Shown: positions 53,669 to 62,509 of the stretch, in pieces | Numbering within the stretch: position 1 is the first letter of the stretch | How the letters are laid out: each line of letters begins with the position of its first letter | Assembly: GCF_009718825.1 (NCBI RefSeq) | Contig: NZ_WNHB01000009.1 | Coordinates: 50,265 to 114,264 of the forward strand | Direction of reading: 5' to 3' | DNA: 64,000 bases | From: Terrilactibacillus tamarindi | Lineage (GTDB): Bacteria > Bacillota > Bacilli > Bacillales > Sporolactobacillaceae | The notes under the pieces: generated by a model | Told to the model about the DNA's origin: nothing | Databases searched by the model: none | The model's input: the letters and a program-made list of their open reading frames with translations, nothing else | Position numbers and translations under genes: made by a program

Positions 53669-56083
53669 TTACTTTTCATTTCCTCCAACATGAACTTTTT
53701 GATAAAGTTGTTTCTGTGTTTCCTCGTTAGCTAAAACAGATGCCCATGGATCTTCGATTGGTGATAAGGCTTCATCCATGCGTTGATTTAACTGATCTCG
53801 TATCTCCTTATTCGATAGGACGTCACGGACATGTTCGATACCGACACGTTCAATCCACGCTGACGTTCTTTCCAAGTATTTCGCATTTTCTCGATAATAT
53901 TGGAGAAAGGCTCCCGCATACTCAAGAACTTCTTCGCTTTCTTTAACTTTACATAGAAGGTCCGCTGTTCTTAATTTTGTACCTCCATTTCCTCCAACGT
54001 AGATTTCCCATCCCCCTTGAACGCCGATTACACCAACGTCTTTGATTCCCGATTCTGCGCAACTTCGCGGACAAGCGGAGACACCCATTTTCACTTTATG
54101 GGGTGTATTTAATCCTTCAAATTTTTTCTCTAATTTAATTCCCATACCGATGGAATCTTGAGTACCGAAGCGACAGAATTTTTCACCTACACAGGTTTTA
54201 ACCGTACGTACAGATTTGCCATACGCAAAACCAGAACGCATATTTAGATCCTTCCACATTTTTGGAAGATCTTCTTTATCAACGCCAAGTAAATCAATGC
54301 GTTGTCCACCTGTCAGTTTGATCATTGGCACGTGATATTTATCTGCAATATCAGCAATTTTTCGAAGTTCATCCGAATTTGTCACACCACCGTACATTCT
54401 TGGGACAACAGAATAGGTCCCATTCATTTGAATATTGGCATGCATACGTTCATTAACAAACCTAGACTCTTGATCATCTGCATAATGAATAGGATTGACC
54501 ATATTCAAATAGTAATTTATAGCTGGTCGACATTTTGAACAACCCTCTTTATTTTCCCAGTCTAAAACATTCATGACTTCTCGAACATTTGTCAATCCCA
54601 TTGTACGAATGGCTGAAACCACTTCGTCTCGCGTCATCGTTGTACAGTCGCATACGGGCTCTTCTTTCTTAGTGGAATCAAACTTATCGCCGATCGTCAA
54701 TTTTAACAAATCAGCAACCATTGATTTACATGTTCCGCATGACCGAGATGCATTTGTACATGCTTTGACTTGATCCACCGTTGTTAACCCTTTTTCATTA
54801 ATGGCTTGAACGATCGTTCCCTTGTCTACACCATTACATCCGCATATAATCTCATCATCTTGCAAACTACCAACGATACTCGTTTCTGAATTCTTTTCCT
54901 TTTCCTTATTCAAATAGTCTTCTACATCAGCCTGTTTATTAATTAAACTCGATAAGTGTGCACTTTCATTTGTATCTCCAAATAAAATGGCACCTTTTAT
55001 TTTTCCATTTTCAACCAAAATCTTTTTATATGTCATACCCCAACCATCATAAGATTTAATCGTTTTCGTATTCTCTAGTTCATGAATTTGACCAGCAGAG
55101 AAAACATCCACTCCAGATACTTTCAGTTTTGCTGAATCTATCGAGCCTGCATAACCAGCTGTTTTTTCTCCACAAAGATGGTGGGCCAGGACCTTCCCTT
55201 GCTGATAAAGCGGAGCGACCAATCCATAACAACGTTCCCGATGCTCTACACATTCTCCAACAGCATAGATATCTGGTATTTTCGTTTCCATGAAATCATT
55301 GACAATAATCCCTCTATGAGTGGGAATCCCATTTTCTTCTGCTAATTTAATATTTGGACGGATACCTACAGCCATAATGACTAAATCGGCTTTCAGTTCA
55401 TCACCATCGCTAAATTTCAATCCATTAACATATTCATTACCTGTAATCTCAACTGTTCGCTTATTTAGCAGAAATTCCATCCCTTGCTTTTCTAATTGAA
55501 GTTGTAACAAATGTGAAGCTGTTTTATCCAATTGTCTATTCATTAGGTACTCACTAATATGAACAACCTTTACATTAAGACCTAAATTCAAAAGACCACG
55601 GGCCGATTCAAGCCCAAGTAAGCCGCCTCCAATGACCACAGCATCTTTGCCACTTTTTGAATACTCAATTATTTCCAGACAATCCTTGATATTTCGGAAG
55701 GTGATCACACCTTTTTTGTCCGCTCCAGGCAAGGGTAGAACAAAAGGATTAGAACCAGTCGCCAAAATTAATTTATCATAAGGAGTTATTCTATTTTTAT
55801 CTGTTTTCACCAGATGTTTGTCTTGATCAATCTCGATGACCGTTTCACCTGGATATAGCCGAATGTCATTTTTTTCATACCAATCCCAGCTATTCAAAGT
55901 AATATCCTCAAGTTCAGTATCCCCTTGCAATACTTTAGATAGTTGAATCCGATTGTAATTAGGATAAGGTTCATCGCCAAATACTGTTATGTCAAACTGA
56001 TCAGGAGCTATTTTTAATATATCTTCAAGACAATGAATACCAGCCATTCCATTACCAACGAGCACTAATTTTTGTCGCGGCAT
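53669..56083 (-). CDS. nirB: NAD(P)H nitrite reductase large subunit (NasD/NirB)
   Basis: This 804-residue NirB has an FAD/NAD domain ~1-400 (LVGNGMAGIHC, VVIGGGLLGLESARG) and two BFD [2Fe-2S] domains (C414/C416/C449/C452 and C478/C480/C515/C518). The siroheme/[4Fe-4S] module follows with C631, C637, C671 and C675 (CVGEKFC, CPRSC). It reduces nitrite to ammonium with six electrons. The ATG follows GGAGGG. It is the first gene of the island; upstream are a sigma-A promoter, a TnrA-like box and an inverted repeat. Its first 400 residues strongly resemble the N-terminus of the fused nitrate reductase. Confidence 0.96.
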   Translation of the reverse strand: MPRQKLVLVGNGMAGIHCLEDILKIAPDQFDITVFGDEPYPNYNRIQLSKVLQGDTELEDITLNSWDWYEKNDIRLYPGETVIEIDQDKHLVKTDKNRITPYDKLILATGSNPFVLPLPGADKKGVITFRNIKDCLEIIEYSKSGKDAVVIGGGLLGLESARGLLNLGLNVKVVHISEYLMNRQLDKTASHLLQLQLEKQGMEFLLNKRTVEITGNEYVNGLKFSDGDELKADLVIMAVGIRPNIKLAEENGIPTHRGIIVNDFMETKIPDIYAVGECVEHRERCYGLVAPLYQQGKVLAHHLCGEKTAGYAGSIDSAKLKVSGVDVFSAGQIHELENTKTIKSYDGWGMTYKKILVENGKIKGAILFGDTNESAHLSSLINKQADVEDYLNKEKEKNSETSIVGSLQDDEIICGCNGVDKGTIVQAINEKGLTTVDQVKACTNASRSCGTCKSMVADLLKLTIGDKFDSTKKEEPVCDCTTMTRDEVVSAIRTMGLTNVREVMNVLDWENKEGCSKCRPAINYYLNMVNPIHYADDQESRFVNERMHANIQMNGTYSVVPRMYGGVTNSDELRKIADIADKYHVPMIKLTGGQRIDLLGVDKEDLPKMWKDLNMRSGFAYGKSVRTVKTCVGEKFCRFGTQDSIGMGIKLEKKFEGLNTPHKVKMGVSACPRSCAESGIKDVGVIGVQGGWEIYVGGNGGTKLRTADLLCKVKESEEVLEYAGAFLQYYRENAKYLERTSAWIERVGIEHVRDVLSNKEIRDQLNQRMDEALSPIEDPWASVLANEETQKQLYQKVHVGGNEK

Positions 56084-56129
56084 CTAATCCCTCCAAATTT
56101 AATAAATAGTTGAAATTGTCGAATATTTA

Positions 56130-56152
56130 AACATGTATCTATTCTACATGTT
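56130..56152. promoter_or_regulatory. Inverted repeat over -10/start of nirB promoter (NsrR-like operator candidate)
   Basis: AACATGTA-N7-TACATGTT spans the predicted -10 and start site. The inner ATGTATCTATTCTACAT loosely resembles the NsrR-type dyad. In B. subtilis, nasD is controlled by NsrR. The position fits a repressor. Confidence 0.45.
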
Positions 56153-56169
56153 AAAATTGATAAATTCAA
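56141..56169 (-). promoter_or_regulatory. Sigma-A promoter of nirB
   Basis: On the minus strand, TTGAAT (56169-56164), a 17-bp spacer and TAGAAT (56146-56141) predict transcription start near 56134, about 50 bp before the nirB ATG. Confidence 0.65.
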
Positions 56170-56176
56170 CCCCAAA

Positions 56177-56193
56177 TGTAAGGAAATCTATCA
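56177..56193. promoter_or_regulatory. TnrA/GlnR-type box
   Basis: TGTAAGGAAATCTATCA matches 11 of the 13 fixed positions of TGTNANAWWWTNTNACA. Its centre is about 51 bp upstream of the predicted start, the spacing used by TnrA as an activator. Confidence 0.55.
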
Positions 56194-56310
56194 TTTATTG
56201 TTTTGAATGTTTACATACCGCCTTTGGGTACATACCTTAATGGTTTCTGTGGTTTGTATAAAACTTTCATCCTGTATAAAGGAACTTAAAGTCGCCATGC
56301 ATAAAAAAAA

Positions 56311-56340
56311 CACCACAGCCTTTAAAAGACTGTGATGCCT
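56311..56340 (-). terminator. Intrinsic terminator of nupC
   Basis: On the minus strand a CATCACAGTCTTT/AAAGGCTGTGGTG stem is followed by eight T, just past the nupC stop. Confidence 0.85.
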
Positions 56341-56347
56341 ATATTTA

Positions 56348-57547
56348 TTACCATACAAACAAGCCAACGAGCATGGCACTTAGTAAAGATACGGCCATCC
56401 CACTCACCAATAACTTCCAGACGTTCTTTCCAATCACGACTGCTTTCTCGGGATCTTTTTGGAAAATGGAATTATAGGTTCCGTAGATCATCCCAATCGT
56501 ACTGAAGTTCGCAAACGACGTGAGGAACACCGTGGCGACGGCAATGGTATGCCGATTTAATATCGTTAAGTGCGATTTCAAATCCATCATGGCAATAAAC
56601 TCATTGGTAGCTAATTTAATTCCCATCAGTTGAGCCACATACATCGTATCGTGTCCATTCAAACCTAATAAAAAGGCAAATGGGCTAAACATGTAGGAGA
56701 AGATTTTTTGAATGGTCAAGCCTTCTGCGAACAAACCGAAAAATCCATTTAAACTAGCCGTCAAGGCAACATAACCAATCACCATCGCTAGAATAACAAT
56801 GACCATATTCATGCCTACCAACATGCTATTGGAAATCGTTGAGAAAAAGTCATTCTTATCTTTTTTAGCAGGATTATAGATGATATCGTCTTCTTTGTTA
56901 ATATGAACGGGATTTAATACATTGGCGATAATTAAGGCATTTAAACAGTTTAATGGAATCGCACAGAAGACATAAGTTGGCGGCACCATCGATAAATAAG
57001 CCCCAAGAATCGAACCACTGACACTGCTCATACTCATAATACCAAATGTTAATAACCTTCTATCATTTAATGTAAGTAACTGATTACGAATAACCGCTAA
57101 GGCTTCGGTATTCCCTAAAAACATCATCTGAATGGAAAAGAAACTTTCCAATTTTGGCAATCGAGAAACCTTCGATATGAGCCAGCCAACTTTATCAATA
57201 ATCCATGGTAATATACCAAAATAAGATAGAATATCAAAGAATGTGACGACAAAAATAATGGGAAGCAGCGCACTAAAGAAAAAATCAATTTGTGGTTGCT
57301 TCATCACGGATGGAAAGGCAAACGCTATACCTTGACTTGCACACAAAGTGAGCCACGTAAAAAAGGACGCGATCTTATTTATAATAAACCCACCGACTTT
57401 TGTTTCTAGCATGAACCAAGTCATCAGTAACTCGACTCCAAAAAGAACAAGAATCGGTCGCCATTTTACTTCTTTTTTATTTGGCGAGCAGAGAAAAATG
57501 ATCGCCATGACAACGAAAACTCCTAATAAATTAATCATAAAATACAT
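56348..57547 (-). CDS. nupC: Concentrative nucleoside transporter (NupC family)
   Basis: This ~399-residue CNT-family protein has about ten hydrophobic helices and the conserved FLGNTEALAVIRNQL, SGSILGAYLSM, GMNMVIVILAMVIGYVAL and LTSFANFSTIGMIYGTYN. It imports purine and/or pyrimidine nucleosides with protons. The ATG at 57547 follows AGGAG by 9 nt. A guanine-class riboswitch and terminator stand upstream, so expression should fall when guanine is plentiful. That suggests guanosine or other purine nucleosides as the main substrate. A terminator follows the gene. Confidence 0.92.
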   Translation of the reverse strand: MYFMINLLGVFVVMAIIFLCSPNKKEVKWRPILVLFGVELLMTWFMLETKVGGFIINKIASFFTWLTLCASQGIAFAFPSVMKQPQIDFFFSALLPIIFVVTFFDILSYFGILPWIIDKVGWLISKVSRLPKLESFFSIQMMFLGNTEALAVIRNQLLTLNDRRLLTFGIMSMSSVSGSILGAYLSMVPPTYVFCAIPLNCLNALIIANVLNPVHINKEDDIIYNPAKKDKNDFFSTISNSMLVGMNMVIVILAMVIGYVALTASLNGFFGLFAEGLTIQKIFSYMFSPFAFLLGLNGHDTMYVAQLMGIKLATNEFIAMMDLKSHLTILNRHTIAVATVFLTSFANFSTIGMIYGTYNSIFQKDPEKAVVIGKNVWKLLVSGMAVSLLSAMLVGLFVW

Positions 57548-57624
57548 GATAGCCAACTCCTAGATGTTGTTATGATTTTAATTCAATTAGGTATCTCCTA
57601 TTTCTCAATAATCAAAGCAACCAT

Positions 57625-57670
57625 AAAAAACCCCTCTTTTTCCACCTTTTAACAGAAAGAAAAAGAAGGG
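57625..57670 (-). terminator. Riboswitch expression-platform terminator
   Basis: CCCTTCTTTTTC pairs with GAAAAAGAGGGG and is followed by TTTTTT on the minus strand. It lies between the purine aptamer and nupC, so ligand binding would favour termination. Confidence 0.8.
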
Positions 57671-57728
57671 TAGCATAGGATCACACAAAATAAACAGATG
57701 TTTTGGTCATCTTATATCTTCAAACTTT

Positions 57729-57795
57729 CTTGTAGGCTAGTGATTTGCGGTTACTAGGTAGAGACTATCAGTCCTTATTACTGATATTATACAAG
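57729..57795 (-). promoter_or_regulatory. Purine (guanine-class) riboswitch aptamer
   Basis: The minus-strand fold fits the purine riboswitch: P1 CTTGT/ACAAG, J1/2 ATAAT, P2 ATCAGT/ACTGAT with loop AATAAGG, the conserved CTCTACC, P3 CTAGT/ACTAG with loop containing ACCGCAAAT, and J3/1 CCT. The loop GG and CC can form the L2-L3 kissing pairs. A C at the position equal to nt 74 of the xpt aptamer indicates guanine rather than adenine. Confidence 0.85.
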
Positions 57796-57892
57796 AGCAC
57801 GTTATTGAATTAGACTCACATTTTAACGTCTTTTGTCGAATAGATCAACCGAATCATAAGGATTCATACTAGAAAGAGTTGTCAGACTAGTG

Positions 57893-58051
57893 ATAAAGTG
57901 AAACTTCCATCAGTGGGGGTTTTTTTCATCCCCCACTGATGGAAAGCCTGAACCAATCGGACCTTTACGGGCAGTTGATCCCCCACCTATCTTCTTTGAA
58001 TACTCAGACTCCCCGAGTGGGGGTCTTTACTTGCCGTTAAGGCGGGATAAA
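57893..58051 (+). repeat. bcr1-like interspersed repeat, full length
   Basis: ATAAA flanks both ends (57893-57897 and 58047-58051). The block order is that of the 34556-34714 copy. It lies between the pncB stop and the nupC leader. Confidence 0.9.
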
Positions 58052-58069
58052 AATATGACGTCTCTTTTT

Positions 58070-59542
58070 TTACTTTCCTATTTCCCGCTCTACTTTTTCC
58101 TTCACTTCATGAATTTTGTCCATTTTATTTTCCCAACAGGTTACACTTAGATCAACCGGGTAGTCTTCTGGTGATCGCGTCCGCTTATACTCTTCCCAAA
58201 GGACGTTCAAATTCTCTTTTGCAAACGCTTGAATGTCTTGAACCTGTGGAGGTTCATACACCAGATTTCCGTTTTCGAAAATCGTCGTATGCAGCTCTTG
58301 TGCTTCAAAATTCGTAATCGTTTTACTAATATAAGTGTGTACGGGATGGAACATTTTTAAAGGACTTTCTTTTTCCGGATCTTCATTTTCCATTGAGATA
58401 TAATCGCCTTCCGATTTATGGCTAACACGGTTAAGTATTCGGTACACCTTTTTCAATCCAGGCGTTGTGACCTTTTCCGGATTACCACTTATTTTAATAG
58501 TATCCTCCATTACGCCTTGATCATTTTCGATGGAAACTAGCTTATAAACGGCCCCGAGCGCAGGTTGATCAAAAGCCGTAATTAACTTTGTTCCAATTCC
58601 CCACTGATCAATTTGAGCACCTTGTGCTTTCAAGTTCATAATTGTATCTTCATCTAAATCACTTGATGCCACAATTTTAGTATTTTTAAAACCGGCTTCA
58701 TCCAACATTTTTCTTGCTTCTTTTGAAAGATAAGCTAAATCTCCGCTATCAAGTCTTATCGCTTTAAAGTGAATCTTATCTCCTTTTTCCTTCGCCACTT
58801 TAATTGCATTCGGAACACCCGATTTTAATGTGTCATAGGTATCAACAAGAAACGTGCACTCTTTATGCCGTTCGGCGTATTTTTTAAAAGCAAGATATTC
58901 ATCTTGATAAGCTTGGACCATAGCATGCGCATGGGTTCCCGCGACAGGTATACCAAATATCTTTCCAGCTCTAACATTCGATGTAGCTTCAAATCCACCT
59001 ATGTAAGCGGCCCTGGCCCCCCAAATCGCAGCGTCCATTTCTTGTGCTCTACGTGCGCCAAATTCCATGGCTATTCCCTCTTCGCCTAGAACACCTTTAA
59101 TCCGTGCCGCTTTTGTCGCGATAAGGGTCTGGTAATTTATGATATTTAGGATGGCTGTCTCAATAAGTTGCGCTTCTGGTAAGGGAGCTTCGATGCGAAG
59201 TAGGGGTTCATTGGCAAAGACCAACTCTCCCTCCCTCATTGATCTTACGGTTCCCGTAAAACGGAGTTCACGGAGGTACGATAAAAAATCTTCTTGATAC
59301 CCAAGTTCCTCTCTGAGATACGTTATATCACTTTCGGAAAATTTAAATTGGCTGAGGTAATCGATGACTTTCTCTAAACCGGCAAAGACAGCAAAACCAT
59401 GTCCGAAAGGCATCTTTCGAAAGAATACTTCAAAAACCGCTTTCCGATTTTGAAGATCATCCCCCCAATAGGTTTCAGCCATATTAATGGCATATAAGTC
59501 GGTATGCAGGGCAAGTCCATCATCCGTATACTTGTGATTCAT
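58070..59542 (-). CDS. pncB: Nicotinate phosphoribosyltransferase
   Basis: This 490-residue NAPRTase has LHTDLYAINMAETYW at the start, EFGARRAQEMDAAIWG, VAGTHAHAMVQAY, and the phosphate-binding region FKAIRLDSGDLAYLS and ASSDLDE. It makes nicotinate mononucleotide from nicotinate and PRPP in NAD salvage. The ATG follows GGAGGG by 6 nt. It is monocistronic, with no NAD-synthesis neighbours; the full length fits the Bacillus family. Confidence 0.95.
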   Translation of the reverse strand: MNHKYTDDGLALHTDLYAINMAETYWGDDLQNRKAVFEVFFRKMPFGHGFAVFAGLEKVIDYLSQFKFSESDITYLREELGYQEDFLSYLRELRFTGTVRSMREGELVFANEPLLRIEAPLPEAQLIETAILNIINYQTLIATKAARIKGVLGEEGIAMEFGARRAQEMDAAIWGARAAYIGGFEATSNVRAGKIFGIPVAGTHAHAMVQAYQDEYLAFKKYAERHKECTFLVDTYDTLKSGVPNAIKVAKEKGDKIHFKAIRLDSGDLAYLSKEARKMLDEAGFKNTKIVASSDLDEDTIMNLKAQGAQIDQWGIGTKLITAFDQPALGAVYKLVSIENDQGVMEDTIKISGNPEKVTTPGLKKVYRILNRVSHKSEGDYISMENEDPEKESPLKMFHPVHTYISKTITNFEAQELHTTIFENGNLVYEPPQVQDIQAFAKENLNVLWEEYKRTRSPEDYPVDLSVTCWENKMDKIHEVKEKVEREIGK

Positions 59543-60077
59543 CTTATCCCTCCCATATCGTATGTTTATAATGATCGAACGGTATTTTTACTAGGATTGT
59601 CTTTATACAGGTTTTTTAAACGGCCCTACCTTAACAAAGGCATTGTTTTCAAAAGAGACTACTGAAATAATTGATTTCCAACTCTATTTAAAATTATTTC
59701 CTAGGCAAGCGCATAATACGACACAATATTCTAATTATTATAATTTTTGGTCTGTAATTGTCGAAATCCCCAATATTGATGTAGATACAATGGAAACTAC
59801 AAGCCTTTTAATCCCCCTTTTTCTTTATCAATACCCTCACTTCCTTACAAAAAGTCATTTAAACGATCACTTTATTAGTTATTAGAGACCGTAATTGTGG
59901 AAATAAGAATGTTATCTCTTGTTTTACTGTATATAGTCAAAGCGACCTAAAGACCTACTCAATATTTGTGGGTCTTTAGTTAAAAAATTATAATAAAACA
60001 AGCCTTTATTTCTAAATTCAAGCAATGTGGATAAAACTTACATTTTTTCATATTTTACTAAATTATTTAAAATGACG
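59543..60077. other. Intergenic stretch with one hairpin
   Basis: A hairpin at 59947-59979 (CTAAAGACC with GGTCTTTAG) lies between pncB and the ROK kinase gene. Neither strand shows a proper T-run after it, so it is a weak terminator at best. An 80-codon plus-strand frame at 59643-59885 has no ribosome site and is not considered a gene. Confidence 0.4.
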
Positions 60078-60974
60078 TTAAGGCGTATACTCTTTCATCG
60101 CTATTTCGATTGCCCCTATTAAACTGGCATCATGAGAAAAATGAGCTTCTTCTATTGATGGTACAAAAGGTACAAATCTCTCGAGGTATTGCTTGATGAT
60201 TGGAAAAATCATGTCTTTATTTCGCACCATACCACCACCGATAACCACCTTTTCAGGATTCCAAGCGATGGCGAGATTCGCAACTTGTGCGCCTATTTCT
60301 TGTAATGCTTCATCTATGACATTTGTCACGAGTGAATCTTTGTTATATTCCTCAAACCACTCTTTTGTTTGTTTAAAAAGTCCCGTTTTTTCTTTCAACC
60401 TCATAGCGATGCCAATGCCACTTGAAAAAGCCTCAAATGGCGCTCTTTCTTGCTTAAAACCTTTATCCTCTTTTCGGTTTTTGAGTAAATAGGCAATTTC
60501 CCCTGCAGCTCCATTTGCACCTCTGACCACTTTATCTCCGATCGTATAACCCGCCGAAATCCCTGTCCCTAGATTGATGTACAACCCATAAGAGGTATTT
60601 TCTAAATTACCACTTTTTAATTCCGCTATCGTCGCGGTTTTAACATCATTTTCTATTCGAATCGTTACATCACCAAAGGCATCCTGCAGGTTCCTCTGAA
60701 TATTGATGTCCTCCCAACCAATAATGTTGGAAGCAAGCTTCACATAATCACCGGAAACGACACCAATGGTTGAGATGCCGATCCCTGTTAATTGACCATC
60801 TGCTGTTTGTATCATTTCAAATGCGATGTCGATGGCTTCCTTTAACACTTCCTTGCCGTCTCTTCCCGCTGATACAATTTCTTTTCGTATAAGTATTTTT
60901 TTGCTTTGATCAGCGACAGCAATGGCCACTTTTGTTCCGCCAAAATCAAAGGCAAGTAAAATTTCTTTTTTCAT
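60078..60974 (-). CDS. ROK-family sugar kinase lacking the zinc cysteines
   Basis: This ~298-residue ROK protein has no DNA-binding domain. It has the phosphate-1 motif AFDFGGTKVAIAV, NIIGWEDINI, ENDVKTATIAEL and NLGTGISAGY, and is likely a glucokinase, fructokinase or amino-sugar kinase. The ROK zinc motif CxCGxxGCxE is missing; the segment reads RAPFEAFSSG where the cysteines should be. The ATG at 60974 is preferred to GTG 60986. It lies downstream of the APC permease and ROK regulator, separated from them by a repeat insertion. Confidence 0.85.
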   Translation of the reverse strand: MKKEILLAFDFGGTKVAIAVADQSKKILIRKEIVSAGRDGKEVLKEAIDIAFEMIQTADGQLTGIGISTIGVVSGDYVKLASNIIGWEDINIQRNLQDAFGDVTIRIENDVKTATIAELKSGNLENTSYGLYINLGTGISAGYTIGDKVVRGANGAAGEIAYLLKNRKEDKGFKQERAPFEAFSSGIGIAMRLKEKTGLFKQTKEWFEEYNKDSLVTNVIDEALQEIGAQVANLAIAWNPEKVVIGGGMVRNKDMIFPIIKQYLERFVPFVPSIEEAHFSHDASLIGAIEIAMKEYTP

Positions 60975-60996
60975 GTTAAAACTCACTTTCTGTTAT

Positions 60997-61153
60997 TTTA
61001 TCCCGCCTTAACGGCAAGTAAAGACCCCAAGTCAAGATTCTGAGTAGTCAAAGAAGATAGGTGGGGGATCAACTGCCCGTAAAGGTCCGATTGGTTCAGC
61101 TAACCATCAGTGGGGGATGAAGAAAACCCCCACTGATGGAAGTTTCACTTTAT
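60997..61153 (-). repeat. bcr1-like interspersed repeat, full length, inverted, inside an operon
   Basis: TTTAT lies at both ends (60997-61001 and 61149-61153). Its GTGA end supplies the TGA stop of the APC permease (61145-61147), and the element fills the gap to the ROK kinase gene. Confidence 0.92.
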
Positions 61154-62509
61154 CGATACTTTTTCTACCTCATATTCAACTTTTCTAAAAGGCCATTCGT
61201 TATTTTTTCTAGCCCAAATCACGTAAACGATTAATCCCAATAGCGTCCAAACAATGGAAAGACGGATGGCTTGCCAGCCTGAAGAATAGAAGACAAATGC
61301 CCAGCCAATAAAAGCTAGTATACTTGGTATTGGATAAAGCCACTGTTTGAAAGGTCTCTTCATGTCTGGTTTTCTTCTTCTTAATATACTAAGAGCTATA
61401 ATTTGTCCCATAAATTGTACCACAATGGTCACGGCCATTAACGCATTGATGATTTGGCCTAAATCAAAGAAGCAACAGATGATCATGATACATCCCATAA
61501 TAATGAGTGAATAATGCGGGAAATTGTGTTTTTTATGAAGCTTAGCAAAAGGTTTAAAGAACAATCCATCGGCTGCGGCTTGATAGGGTAACCGTGACGC
61601 TCCAAGTAATCCTGTGAAAAGAGATGCGAAACATGTCCAAAGAATAAGAATCGTTATAATGACAGCTCCCGGCTCTCCCCAAATTCTTTGCATAAATTCA
61701 GTCATGATGTTATGACTCTTCATGCCCTCCTGCCACGGTAGAACACCGATAACACTAATGTTCATACTTAAATCAATCAGTGAAACTAAGATGACTGATA
61801 GGATAACTGCTCGTGGAATGGTTCGACCAGGATTTTTCACTTCGCCACCTAAATAGCACACCGTATAATATCCTAAATAATCATAGATCGAAATTAGCAT
61901 TCCCGCACCGAGTCCGATAAAAAATTGACCTGGAGCAAACGCATCTTTTGGAAAATCAAATGCCATGCTTGGATTAAAATGTGAAAATCCTCCGATTAAA
62001 ATGAGACAAACCGTTAGGATCATCCCTGCCCATAAGACAACTGTAATCTTAGCGATCGATCCAATTTTTCTATAAAGAATGGCTATCGTTATCAGTGTAA
62101 TGGCCACAGCCGATAATTTTATGCCAAGTGGTGATAGACTTGGAAAAAAGTAAACCAAGTAGTTTGCCATACCTATTGCACCCGTCGACATAATCATCGG
62201 AGTAGCAATAATGGTTGACCATGTAAATAAAAAAGGCATTAATTTCCCTGTACGATATTTAAAAGCTTCACGTAAATAGATGTAAGAACCACCCTCGCCA
62301 GGCATAGCAGCGCCAAGTTCACTCCAAACGAGTCCATCGAGAATTGCGAGCAGAGCTCCAACGATCCAGCCGAACATCGCCTGGGGTCCTCCCACTGTTG
62401 CTAAAATGATCGGCATGGTAATGAAAGGACCTGCTCCCATCATTTGAGACATGTTCATGGAGGTAGCCTGCATTAAACCTATCGAACGATTAAATCCTTT
62501 ATTTGCCAA
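61145..62509 (-). CDS. APC-superfamily permease
   Basis: This ~454-residue transporter has twelve predicted helices (GLMQATSMNMSQMMGAGPFI, GLVWSELGAAMPGEGGSYIY, then SIYDYLGYYTVCYLGGEVKN). It belongs to the amino acid-polyamine-organocation superfamily, in a group distinct from the two AAT permeases in this window. TTG 62509 is 8 nt after AAGGAGG and overlaps the end of the ROK regulator gene by 11 bp, so the two are translationally coupled. The neighbours are ROK proteins, so the substrate may be an amino sugar or glycosylamine rather than a plain amino acid (inference). Confidence 0.85.
   Translation of the reverse strand: MANKGFNRSIGLMQATSMNMSQMMGAGPFITMPIILATVGGPQAMFGWIVGALLAILDGLVWSELGAAMPGEGGSYIYLREAFKYRTGKLMPFLFTWSTIIATPMIMSTGAIGMANYLVYFFPSLSPLGIKLSAVAITLITIAILYRKIGSIAKITVVLWAGMILTVCLILIGGFSHFNPSMAFDFPKDAFAPGQFFIGLGAGMLISIYDYLGYYTVCYLGGEVKNPGRTIPRAVILSVILVSLIDLSMNISVIGVLPWQEGMKSHNIMTEFMQRIWGEPGAVIITILILWTCFASLFTGLLGASRLPYQAAADGLFFKPFAKLHKKHNFPHYSLIIMGCIMIICCFFDLGQIINALMAVTIVVQFMGQIIALSILRRRKPDMKRPFKQWLYPIPSILAFIGWAFVFYSSGWQAIRLSIVWTLLGLIVYVIWARKNNEWPFRKVEYEVEKVSIK

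Noticed and set aside
53740..53946. Plus-strand frame inside nirB
   Set aside because: Antisense shadow of a well-supported gene. The same holds for most plus-strand frames between 37 and 56 kb.
59643..59885. 80-codon plus-strand frame
   Set aside because: No ribosome binding site, low-complexity composition and no recognisable family; it lies in an AT-rich spacer.
59947..59979. Hairpin as intrinsic terminator of the ROK kinase gene
   Set aside because: The stem is good but neither strand has the T-run needed after it.
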